DNA from: Metaphire vulgaris
Taxonomy: Eukaryota; Annelida; Clitellata; Crassiclitellata; Megascolecidae
Assembly: GCA_018105865.1 (NCBI GenBank)
Contig: CM030869.1
Span: 5,358,525 to 5,422,524 of the forward strand
Direction of reading: 5' to 3'
DNA length: 64,000 nt
A program made the translations under genes and the position numbers. Numbering within the stretch: the stretch's first letter is position 1; every line of letters begins with the position of its first letter. This document shows, piece by piece, positions 55,124-64,000 of the stretch. Under the pieces are notes generated by a model. It worked only from the letters and a program-made list of their open reading frames with translations, was not told the DNA's origin and did not search any database.

Positions 55124-55208
55124 TACTACTATTTGAATTGTAATTGAATGCAAACATTTATAAATGGCCTATAAATGTTTGCATTAAATTACAATTCAAA
55201 TAGTAGTA
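55124..55208. repeat. 39-bp inverted repeat, 7-bp loop, one mismatch
   Basis: Left arm TACTACTATTTGAATTGTAA...CATTTATA (55124-55162), loop AATGGCC, right arm 55170-55208. 38 of 39 positions pair. It could be a MITE end-pair or a hairpin RNA; not decidable from sequence. Confidence 0.95.
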
Positions 55209-55704
55209 TAGGATTGGAACGCAAAAAGGTAAGTAGCAGTATTACCATTAGCCACTACCACCAAAGTGAAAAATGCACTACTAATTTTAGCAATCAAACA
55301 GTCGCTTATATTTTTAATAACTCGTTCTGCCCCTGGCCTGGTTTTTGGGAGGTGACGCCGATGCATTTTTAAATTGGAAATAGAAACTTAAATGACTGCA
55401 TTCAGGGTATAACACCGCAGAAATAGACCAAATTTCAAGCATTCTTACATAGGGGTTGTGAAATATTTGCAGTTAAACAAAGTGGTACTGGTTTTACTTG
55501 TCCACCCTGTAAAATATAATTATAAGCTGCTCCCATTGTCGTGTAGAAACATTATATGGGTGTCACAAATGCAGACAGCGAAATATAATAAAATATATCT
55601 TGAATGAGCTCTTACTCACTATGCATACACGCTAGAAAACTAGATTACACACACTAATGTTTTATGGGCCAAGTCACTGACTGATTTCAAGGACAAACCT
55701 CTCA
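55209..55704. other. No recognised gene
   Basis: AT-rich sequence possibly part of the insertion that splits the GGCCAGGACC array. Confidence 0.3.
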
Positions 55705-55805
55705 ATCCTTAAAAGGCCAGGACCAAGAACTCAACCTTCAAGGCCAGAACCAGAACCAAGGACTTGTAACTTGTCCTTAAGAAGTCATTAAGGTCAGAAC
55801 CAAGG

Positions 55806-55950
55806 CCAGTGGCGTAGCCAGGATTTTCGGAAGGTGGGAGTTTGGTTTTTGGTTTTGATAGTGACCAACTTTGACAAAAATCCTGACAAGCAAAAAACGT
55901 TATCGCATCTACCTTTTTACGTGACAAGCAGAAAAAACGTTATCGCCAGG
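55806..55950. repeat. hAT MITE left part, CAGTGGCGTAGCCAGG
   Basis: Left terminus as at 22621. Contains two CTGACAAGCAAAAAACGTTATCG-like motifs (55882, 55921). Right terminus not found. Confidence 0.65.
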
Positions 55951-56129
55951 GCCAATGACTAACATATATGGAAAGTAAGAAATGTGGCACTAGTAGACCG
56001 AGGCAACCCATTCCGGTCCAGTTACTCTGAATGAGCGACAATGGGTGAAAGAGGAGCGCAATGTAGGGACATAAAATTCATACGATCAACATAGCGGTGA
56101 ACGTGATGAAAACTATTGGAAGACAATGG

Positions 56130-56690
56130 GAGATAAAGGTCAGTAATGGAAGAAGACGTCTGACCTTAAAGACCTGCAGAAGCAAAAATGAGCGAAAAAA
56201 TAATAAGTACGGTCAGAAATTGGAAGCCAATGAAGAGTAGTTAGCATAAAATCTGAAACTTGGCCACAAGCCGAGTAACAGCATTTTGCACTCATTTGCA
56301 AAGTAGAGAGCAGGCTTCTAGAAAGACCAAAGTAACGTGTACTGCAATAGTCTAACTTTCTGGCAACAAAGGCATGAACGAACGATTTGTCTGCAGACAT
56401 AGAGAGCGACGAGCGAATTACCCTAATGCGCGTAGACTAGCAGAAGCGGGAACGAGATAGACGAGCAATATATTATTTGAAGAATACGTTAGACCTACTG
56501 TCAATGCAAACGCCAAGATTTTGTACACATCCTGTGAAAGTTAAAATAGGAAACACAGAGCACGGTGAATCATAGCCATCTTAGAGTACAGAGTACCAAA
56601 TCATATACGTTGAGTTTTGTCAGAGTTGAGTCTCAGTCTATTGGATAACATCCAATCCTGAAGAGTTGTACTTTCTTTGAAAATCTGGGG
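56130..56690 (-). mobile_element. CR1-like LINE family E copy 2
   Basis: Minus strand: RLNSDKTQ near 56620, then 56400-56140 SFVHAFVARKLDYC, YFGLSRSLLSTLQ, SDFMLTTLHWLPISDR. Continues beyond the point where copy 1 turns into GATA repeats. Frame broken. Confidence 0.83.
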
Positions 56691-56937
56691 TTGAAACTAC
56701 AGCACTTCAATCAAAGCTTAAGCTGCGTGCAATTGCCCAAAGCAACAAAAACTAGCCTTTTACTAGTACGGTTGCCGAGCGCAGCCAAATCCCGATGAAG
56801 ACAGTAAATCTGACAGTCGGAAGAAAAAAAGATGTCACATTGTCCATCTTCTTTGGATCGTAAGACAGAAGACCACTGCAGCGACTGAGACAAACCGTGC
56901 TGCCATGATCATGAACCTGTCATTATTCTGTGCTCCT

Positions 56938-56971
56938 ACAGTAGATCTAGTCAGTAGACTAGATCTACTGT
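56938..56971. repeat. Perfect 15-bp inverted repeat, AGTA loop
   Basis: ACAGTAGATCTAGTC / GACTAGATCTACTGT. Confidence 0.97.
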
Positions 56972-57079
56972 ACTCAAAGATGAACACTGAACAGTGTTAG
57001 AATTTAGCTTATAATACTCGTAAGTCTGTCAAGATTTTCATCTATCGTTTATAACTTTGTGCTTTTGCACTTGAGATGT

Positions 57080-57080
<1 letters not shown>

Positions 57081-57139
<59 letters not shown>

Positions 57140-57605
57140 GAAAGTTAAGATTTATGTGGCAAATTTTCCTAGGAGGACTGCTTGAAAACATAGTTCATGG
57201 TTGGTAGGTCAGGATTTAACAGAGTAGCTGATCTCGAACAGCCAAGTCTTCAGTCGCTTCTTAAATATTTCCAGAGAAGGTGATGTATGAACACTGATGG
57301 AGAGACGATTCGAGGCTTCCGCTGCGGTGACCGGGAAGGCGCGTTCGCCGGAAGTGGCAAGGCGTGTGCGGAGCACGAGGAGTGCCAGTCAGATCGCAGA
57401 CGCCTTCTACTGTCTATGTCTGGGGATCTCTGGAGTTCGGACCTGAGATAGCAGGGACCGATGTTGTGCAGGCACCGATAGACGAGGGTTGTCAGCTTAT
57501 ACGTTATTCGCTCAGAGACCGAGAACCAGCGTAGGCCGATCAACAGTGGCGTTATGTGATCATGCTTCTTGATCGTTGGATCAGGCATGCAGCCGCATGA
57601 AGTAC
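57081..57605 (-). mobile_element. CR1-like LINE family M copy 2 with (AAT)n tail
   Basis: Minus strand 57588-57250: KHDHITPLLIGLRWFSVSER, YKLTTLVYRCLHNIGPCYL, SELQRSPDIDSRRRLRSD, ending in HHLLWKYLRSD. UTR shares GTTAAGATTTATGTGGC with copy 1. Tail 57081-57139. Confidence 0.85.
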
Positions 57606-57682
57606 GTTCTGGAGTCTATCGAGGATCGAAGAGGTGTTTCGGAGCCCTGCTAAGTTGCGTTGCCAGTCTTAACTCCTCTTTA

Positions 57683-58072
57683 GAGGATGCCCATTAATTA
57701 CGTCAACAATATAGGTGGGCAGAGGGGTTTGAAAAAGTGTGACAGTTGTTGACGGGGAGGGGGTCAAAAAAGTTGACGTCAACAATTTTAATTTTTACAA
57801 ATAATAACAAATTGGAAATATCATGGAATACTATTTATTACAACGGAAAAAACCTGACAAGCAAAAAGGTCATCACCGCCGCACTATGACGCTTGATGAA
57901 CAAAAGAAAGGGGGAAAGGTCTCATCGCTACAAACTAATAACCTTCTAAACCTTTTATGGGGTAAAAAGTTTTTGACATAATTATAGGGGGTCACTGAAA
58001 GTTGACAGTTGTTGACAAGAGAGAGGGGTAAAAATTGCCCTAAAATTGTTGACATACTTAATGGACAGCCTC
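57683..58072. mobile_element. 390-bp MITE with TTA target duplication
   Basis: GAGGATGCCCATTAATTACG at the left pairs with the inverse of CTTAATGGACAGCCTC at the right, about 27 bp imperfect; TTA on both sides (57680-57682, 58073-58075). The interior has AACCTGACAAGCAAAAAGGT (57852) and TTGACAGTTGTTGAC words. TSD length separates it from the hAT MITEs. Confidence 0.8.
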
Positions 58073-58740
58073 TTAGCATAAGTTGTGTGATGAGTGTGTG
58101 TGAAAATTGTCAGTCATTAAAGGCTTACAAAGTTTTCTCCCTTCCTATATTATGACCTTAAATATATTAATAAATATATACATGCGTTGCCAATTCTATA
58201 TATTATTCTTTGTTCTATGTGTGCGTGTGTGTGGAAATATTACAAATGTTAGCAAATTATTAATGACAAGATAGCATTTAAACGGCTAATAGCAAATATT
58301 TAATGTGCATGGTGGTCTACTGGTCCTGTTTGCTATATACAAGTTTGTTATATCGTAGCTGGATTGTAGACTATGGTAACCAGATATATTTGTAAAAACC
58401 AGACCGTTTTGGAGGTTAGTGTTAGCGTTGTTATTAGGAAATGGCCGGAAACCGCTCCAGACAGTCACGTAACTACCGAATCCGAATATTGTTGTCGCAT
58501 TTATGATTTAATTGTAACCTTACAAATTTCGTTTAACTTGTACTTTTAAGTTGCAACCCGAGGTACTCTACATGCTTCGTATCAAGATGCGGCAAATGTT
58601 TACCCAAAACCCGGTGTGCAAAATATCCGGTATCCGGTGGAAAATGCAAATGTGGTCATTCCCTAGTTGCTACTGATGTCGACATTTTCCCGAATCATGC
58701 AGAAACAAGTCCGACGAGCAATAAGCCTTTTAATAATTAT
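58073..58740. other. No recognised gene
   Basis: AT-rich; nothing supported. Confidence 0.3.
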
Positions 58741-58935
58741 ACTAGAAAGGTGCTCGCTTCGCTCGTAGTGCAGGATAATACAAATATCTATCGCTCGAGG
58801 CAACGAATATTCCAGAACGACCAATCAGAGCGCTCACCCAGCCAACCAATCAGAACGCTTGAAGGTAACCAATGAGAACATCACACAGCCAACCAATCAG
58901 AACGCTCACACAGCCAACCAATCAGAACGCTCGAA
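58741..58935 (+). repeat. CCAAT-box array repeat, second copy
   Basis: CCAATCAGA or CCAATGAGA occurs five times (58814, 58843, 58869, 58893, 58917), four of them within AACCAATCAGAACGCT-like units. The GCTCGCTTCGCTCGTAGTGC block at 58752 and the AACGCTTGAAGGTAAC junction are shared in inverse with 3538-4035. Confidence 0.75.
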
Positions 58936-59057
58936 CGCTGGAGCCAGCTTGCTAAATGCATTTCGGTTGGCGCATTTCGCAACCAGACGACGCCAGATGT
59001 ATCCGATAGCGATGGGTCTTAATCCGCCAGATTTCATAGATAATGCTATCAGGTTGC

Positions 59058-59385
59058 CTTTTAGCATTTTCCTCCAAAAAGTAAAATACACAGAGCATAA
59101 AACAAACGAGGAAGTCATGAAGGAGATAGAGGAAGAAAGAAGCCTGATAGATACAATCCGGGAAAGGCAGAGAAATTGGATGGGACATGTCCTCCGGCAT
59201 GACTCTCTACTAAGAACAATAATCGAAGGAAAAATGGAGGGAAAGAGAGTGAGAGGTAGACCGAGAAAGATGATGTTGGAGTGGATGATGAATAAAGGAT
59301 ATCAGGAACTCAAAGAAGAAGCAAGCAATCGATCGGAGTGGAGAAACTGGATACCTGGACCTGTCGAGAGACAGAAACACTGATG
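59058..59385 (+). mobile_element. RTE-like LINE family A copy, C-terminal region with 5' inversion
   Basis: 59080-59385 encodes VKYTEHKTNEEVMKEIEEER, NWMGHVLRHDSLLRTIIEGK, VRGRPRKMMLEWMM and NWIPGPVERQKH to a stop at 59384. It overlaps copy 1 (155-1 on the minus strand) with only about two differences in 140 bp. The first 20 bases (59058-59077) are the same LINE sequence in reverse orientation. Confidence 0.9.
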
Positions 59386-59394
59386 ATCAGGTTG

Positions 59395-59800
59395 CCTCCA
59401 AGAAAGAATAGGTATTACCTGTTGAGGGCATTTTCCGGACAAGATGACGTTGGTGAAATCGCTTAGGGCCCTCAACAATTCCGCCGCTGACTCTTTTTCA
59501 CCAGTTCTACCAGATGTTGTGGTCGGAAACCATCCGGTCCACCTGCAGAGCCTTTCGGAAAAGAGTTAATTGCCTGTTCAACGTCCTGAACAGCGACTGT
59601 TAGACAGGTGGTGATTGTAGTCGGAGTCGGTAGGCGCCTCATTTCTTCTTGGAATGTATTCGAATGGTGTTTTCCCAGTAATGCGGCGAAAGATTCTGCA
59701 TTCGGTTCGATCGGGTGATCGTTGTCGCAGAGAATGCGAGTGGCGGCCCGAATATTTCCGTCCTCCAGTTTGGCAGTAACCGCAGCGATTAGCCTTTCAG
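59395..59800 (-). pseudogene. Reverse transcriptase fragment, another non-LTR family (O)
   Basis: Minus strand from 59795: AERLIAAVTAKLEDGNIRAA, EPNAESFAALLGKHH, QAINSFPKGSAGGPDGFRPQ, then after a frameshift near 59485 DFTNVILSGKCPQ. The FPKGSAGGPDG-x-RPQHL block is a fingers motif of a non-LTR RT lineage unlike the other LINEs here. The palm is missing. Confidence 0.75.
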
Positions 59801-59802
59801 CA

Positions 59803-60616
59803 AAAAACCGAAGTGCTGTGGATCTCTACTCCCAGGAGGAGGCACTTGCTTAGCCGTGTACCGTTTGTCATTGATGGGATTGAAATTGTACCGTCGGCTG
59901 AAGTACGCCTCCTCGGGGTCCTGTTAGATGAATCGCTTTCGCTCGATGGCCACATCAGCAATGTCACTCGGAGTTCCTTCTATCAGCTTCGGAGGATCAG
60001 GGCGATACGTCGGCACCTTCCAACGTCGGCAGCGATCCAACTCGTGCGTGCCGTCGTCATCACGAGGATCGACTACTGCAACAGCATCCTCCTTGGCCTA
60101 CCAGATGCCCAACTGAGCCGTCTGCAGATGATCCTCAATGCTTCTGCCCGCATGATCTACGGTGTCAGATGGGGCGAGCACGTCACCCCCTTACTCAAGG
60201 ACAAGCTGCACTGGCTGCGCATCCCTGAGCGCATCATCTACAAGCGATGCTGCCTGACATTCCGGGCCCTCAATGATCCCGCCTGCCCAGTCTACTTGGC
60301 TGAACTTGTGCATAGGCCATCGCTTACTGACTGTCGGCGGCAGCTTCGTTCACGTAATCGGGTCCAATTGGTTGTACCCCCTCCATCTAAGACAGCGAAA
60401 TTTGGGGAGAGGTCTTTCACCCGGGGGAATCCCCTCCTCTGGAATTCGCTGCCCGACATTGTGACTAACGCGACTAGTCTAGAAATGTTTGCTACCAGAC
60501 TAAAGACGCACTTGTTTAACATCTCATTTAAGTGCAATCTGTAAAGCGCTCTTGATCTTGGCCTGCTGTGACTATAGCGCTATATAAGTTGGCACATTAA
60601 CTAACTAACTAACTAA
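59803..60616 (+). mobile_element. CR1-like LINE family G copy 3, (AACT)n tail
   Basis: An open frame of 243 codons (59813-60544) continuing the RT: LLWISTPRRRHLLS, EVRLLGVLLDESLSLDGHIS, RIDYCNSILLGLPDAQL, LKDKLHWLRIPERIIYK, LVVPPPSKTAKFGERSF, RLKTHLFNISFKCNL. Intact in its 3' part. UTR CTATAGCGCTATATAAG, then ACTAACTAACTAACT. 5'-truncated just after the palm; it abuts the family O fragment. Confidence 0.93.
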
Positions 60617-61458
60617 CTAGCAGGAAATTTCGGTTTAGGTTTAAAGCAATGAGGCTTTGTAAGTTTCGCGGTGTCAATTTCCTCTTAAGAGATTCAATCG
60701 ACTTTTAATAGTTATCTGAGACAACTTACGGTTGCGTCCCGCACGGCTCGGCTGACGAAGGGAAGTTGTCGCGAATCCTAAAAGAGCACGCCAAAGTTCT
60801 TGATTTTCAGGATGTGCAGAAATTGATCCAAGGAAATCCGTCAATTTACTCGAACACGCGAAAAGGGCTGATTTGGGGATGTGCTTAATAACGCGGACAT
60901 TAAATTTGGGTCCGGATGATTCGGGGAGTCGGATATTGTGCTGGATTCAGGATTGGCCAGTTGATTTCGACGATCAGTAATCTGATAAACTTGGAAAGGG
61001 TCAACTGCAGCGGTGAGCGGAGGAAGGTGAGATCCCGGGCAGCGATTGGTACGAGGGCCGTGTTCGTGGACGGTTCCATCTCGGATGTGCAATTGTCTTT
61101 GAACAAAGCAATGACTTCATACGCCGCTCGCTTTTCGCGTCGCTCGAGGAAGACCGTTGTTTTCAATAATAACGGACTCCATGGTAACGTCACAGATGAC
61201 GGTTAAATTCCAGTATTCAAGCCGAGCGTTAAAATAAATAATTCAAAACATACGACCTCTCAATGCTAGTCCCCTTTCAACTGCAGAAGCAAACGCAAGC
61301 GCAGTGTTCCTCGAATGGCGAAATTAATCCCCGAGATCAATGACTCCAGGGCCACCGAACAACACGAATTATATTCCATAACTAAGAAAAGAACTGTTTT
61401 TAAACGCCAATTTAAACAGAGCCCTGTGTCCTGTGTCCGAACAGCTCCTCGTCATGAC
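60617..61458. other. No recognised gene, mixed frames
   Basis: Overlapping frames on both strands (60916-61206 plus, 61193-60900 minus, 61315-61455 plus) of 80-97 codons. None shows a recognised motif; GC content is higher than in surrounding AT-rich stretches. An exon cannot be excluded. Confidence 0.3.

Positions 61459-61540
<82 letters not shown>
61459..61540. repeat. (ATT)n, tail of the minus-strand LINE G
   Basis: About 27 units; the minus strand (AAT)n follows the LINE 3' UTR at 61541-61595. Confidence 0.95.
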
Positions 61541-61541
<1 letters not shown>

Positions 61542-61599
61542 AATTTATAGAACGCAGTAAGCATATTGAAGACTAAAGTCAAAAGCGCTTAACAATGAA

Positions 61600-62356
61600 C
61601 ACTATAAGAGATATTAAACATATGCGTCTTAAGGCACTTGATAAACAGATAATGGGAGGTCACAATTGTCACGTTCTTCGACAGAGAGTTCCACAGACTC
61701 GGATTGCCCCTCTAGAAGGATCTGTCGCCGAAGACAGAAGTCTTAGATGGAGGAGGAACCACCAATTGACGACAGTTGCTAGATCGAAACCGCGATCGGC
61801 GGTCGACCTCCGTAGACTTGATGACCAAGCCCGATAAGTAGCTGGGGCAAAAGGGGTCATACAGCGTCCGAAATGTAAGCCAACAATGCTTGAAAGCTAT
61901 GCGCTCCGGGGATCCTGAGCCAGTGAAGATTATCGCGTAGAAACGGTGTCAATTGCTCGTTCCAACTCGAGCCAAAAATCAGACGACCTGAGACGTTTAA
62001 CACCTACTGAAGACGATTTAGTTGGTTGGCAGGAAGTCGAGAAGAACGCTATTACAATAATCTACTCGAGCTAAAACGAGGACACGGACAAGATTGATGA
62101 CGACAAGCGCCGGGAGGTATCGACGGATCTCCCTGACCCTTCGCAGCTGAAAGAAACAGGTACGAATTACATTGTCCAAATGTCCGACAAACGAGAGTGT
62201 CTCGTCAAAAAGAACTCCAAGGAGGCGCAGTTCTGTGCTCGGAGTGACATCAACATCACCAATCCGAAGCGTATTCCGGCATATGAGATGCCTCCTCTGA
62301 GGAGTGCTTAGCCAGAGGAGTTCGGTTTTTCCCGGGTTTCCAGAGTCGATTTTCAT
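61600..62356 (-). pseudogene. LINE G C-terminal block
   Basis: 62356-62018: KTELLWLSTPQRRHLICRN, ELRLLGVLFDETLSFVGHLD, LARVDYCNSVLLDF; then broken frames with WNEQLTPFLRDNLHWLRIPG and RGNPSLWNSLS toward 61650. Confidence 0.87.
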
Positions 62357-62953
62357 CAGTCCACCTCTGGACTGAGGAGATGCAGTCCGTAATATGGGAC
62401 CGCCAACATTCTACCTCAGACGGCGGGCATGAGACGTAAATCTTAAAGTCATCAGCGCAGGCATGATAGGCAAGCACACACGTTTTCAATGATAGGACCA
62501 ATATCCACCACATAGAGTATAAACAATAGTGGACCGAGTACAGATCCTTGTGACACTCCACTAAGAACACGTGTGTCCATTCCAGCTAACAGACTTAAAC
62601 CTGTCGGCCAAGTAGTTCCGAATCCAAGACAGAGCCAGCCCTTTTAGTCCATAAGTGGATTCAAGTCGGCGAATGAGGATGTCACGGTCCACCGTGTCGA
62701 AAACAGCCGAGAGATCTAGGAGGCAGAGGAGGGCCAGCTGTCCATTGGTGACCGCTTCAACAATGTCATTGTAAATGCGCAGGACCGCAGTTTCGGTTGA
62801 ATGGCCCTTCCGATAGGCGGACTGGCCTTTGGGCATTAGTCCATTCATCGTAAAACAGGCCACGAATTGATTATTAACAACTCTCTCAAGCAGCTTAGAC
62901 AAGAAAGGAAGATTGGAAACGGGACGGAAGTTAGATAATTCCGCTTGGTCCAA
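62256..62953 (-). pseudogene. LINE G RT palm, YADD altered to CADD
   Basis: 62953-62561: NFRPVSNLPFLSKLLERVV, QSAYRKGHSTETAVL, LLDLSAVFDTVDRDIL. 62570-62256: AYHACADDFKIYV, with both catalytic Asp kept but Tyr changed to Cys; the VxQGSVLG block is frameshifted near 62550. Confidence 0.88.
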
Positions 62954-63130
62954 GCCTGGCCGCTTGAGGTGCGGGTAGACTTCCGCTCGCTTCCATGACG
63001 ATGGAAAGTCTCCGCTGCTTAAATAGGTCGACAGTAGAGTCGTAAGAAATGGAGCAAGCGTCTCAATGGACTCTTTGAGGAGCCATATCGGGAGGGGGTC
63101 GGCTTGGCATTGCTTACAAAGGTGACGCCA

Positions 63131-63727
63131 TCACGATGGACGTGACCTTTGCAATCGAAGGAGCAGAGAACGAAGTGAGAACGGACCCAGAGTAATCCAG
63201 AAACTTGGCCGGGCCAGCGTTTGCCGTTCTCTCTCTGATTGCATTAACCTTACCACACATGAATTGGTGGTAATCTTCAGTAGAGAAACTCGACGGCTGA
63301 CAAGCGTCTTGCCACGGCTACCCAGCAGCGTGTCCAGGTGTTTCCAAGTCTGCCCTGTGTCACCTTCAGCACCATCAAGGGCGTTATTCCAGTATTGTCG
63401 ACCCTTCTGCCTCACAAGAAGTCTACTAGCTTTCAGAGCTGAACGCCAAGCACTGTGTGCAGCTGCCTCGCCATCCTTCCTCCTCGCCTTTCGGTATGAC
63501 CGCTCGAGGCGTCGCGCATCTCGTCTAGACAGCCTGCAGTCGGCGTCATAAAATAGCCGATGAGGACGAATGCACACCGACATCCCGGTCACTGGCGCCA
63601 AATCGTCAAGAATTTCCGTAATATCGGCAAAGTAGCAGTCAGAAAAATCCGAAGCGGCTCTACCTGGAACGACGGGTTGGCTGTGTCGCTTTGAGCCTAG
63701 TAACAAACTCATCAGAACTAAAGCCAT
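63131..63727 (-). pseudogene. LINE G linker between endonuclease and RT
   Basis: RPHRLFYDADCRLSRRDARR, LERSYRKARRK, QKGRQYWNNALDG and WKHLDTLLGS: basic, helical region usual in CR1-like ORF2. The end of the frame is shifted. Confidence 0.8.
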
Positions 63728-63748
63728 TCCACTTCCTGCGGAGTATTT

Positions 63749-63985
63749 TCATATAGGTTGGAGGTGGACAGCAGTCGGGATCGTCCAATGAACCACCTTG
63801 TGGTCAGACAGACCAGACTCTGACACGGTGACGTCGTCAAAGCCTTGATCATCGGAAGTTAGAACGACATCTAGTAAACCTCCTTGGTCGTTGGTCGGTT
63901 CCTCGACGAGCTGACGTAACGAGAAAGCGCCTATGAGCTGACCAAATTTCATACTGTCAGAATCTGTGGGCCGTTCGAGGTGCAT
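63749..63985 (-). pseudogene. LINE G endonuclease, C-terminal part with intact SDH
   Basis: MHLERPTDSDSMKFGQLIGA, GGLLDVVLTSDD, and ESGLSDHKVVHW. The Asp of LLDVVLT and the Asp-His of SDH are intact. The N-terminal half is outside the window. It offers an in-window comparison for the SDY found in LINE H. Confidence 0.88.
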
Positions 63986-64000
63986 TGTCTAAATCAGTCC

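Larger units (their letters stand above)
61541..64000 (-). mobile_element. CR1-like LINE family G copy 4, long, cut by window edge
   Basis: Minus-strand order: endonuclease end (63985-63749), linker (63727-63131), RT (62953-62018), C-terminal block (about 62020-61600), UTR, AAT tail. Many frame breaks. It supplies the 5' parts missing in copies 1-3. Confidence 0.92.

Overview
This window is animal genomic DNA that is almost wholly repetitive. It has no bacterial gene order and no dense coding. It carries decayed non-LTR retrotransposons, one Ty3/gypsy element, many short hAT-like transposons with 8-bp target duplications, a tRNA-derived SINE and long microsatellites. A THAP1-like gene points to a metazoan. 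The mix of CR1/L2-like and RTE-like LINEs with hAT MITEs suits a marine invertebrate, but I cannot name the species.

Layout. 1-2.4 kb: RTE-like LINE, minus strand, cut by the window edge. 3.5-4.04 kb: ATTGG/CCAAT-box repeat. 4.64-6.56 kb: the best host gene, with a THAP first exon and a last exon carrying an HCF-1-binding-type motif and a coiled coil; the zinc-finger exon expected between them was not found. 7.1-7.4 kb: nested hAT MITEs. 7.9-13.97 kb: LINE fragments, a gypsy gag relic and a long L2/CR1-like LINE (family B). 14-19.1 kb: microsatellites, LINE 3' ends and a 1.18-kb hAT element. 19.4-24.1 kb: a nest of LINE B, LINE D, a hAT relic and two MITEs. 24.4-30.8 kb: RTE-like LINEs on both strands and a second gypsy gag relic. 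31.2-38.3 kb: a MITE, a possible host exon and a decayed gypsy element with both LTRs. 38.8-47.5 kb: LINE fragments, GATA/CTAT, TA and triplet arrays and three SINE copies. 48-49.1 kb: inverted 15-bp arrays. 49.6-53.5 kb: an almost intact CR1-like LINE (family H) with a 1007-codon frame. 53.5-64 kb: further LINEs, MITEs and hairpins, ending in a long minus-strand family G LINE that runs off the edge.

The elements do not form one pathway; the window reads as layers of insertions. Autonomous LINEs supplied reverse transcriptase and may have moved the SINE, whose tail resembles the family B tail. The hAT MITEs were moved by transposases not encoded here; only a C-terminal transposase relic is visible. 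Family letters (A, B, D, E, F, G, H, I, J, K, M, N, O) are local labels for copies matched to each other within this window; they are not database names.
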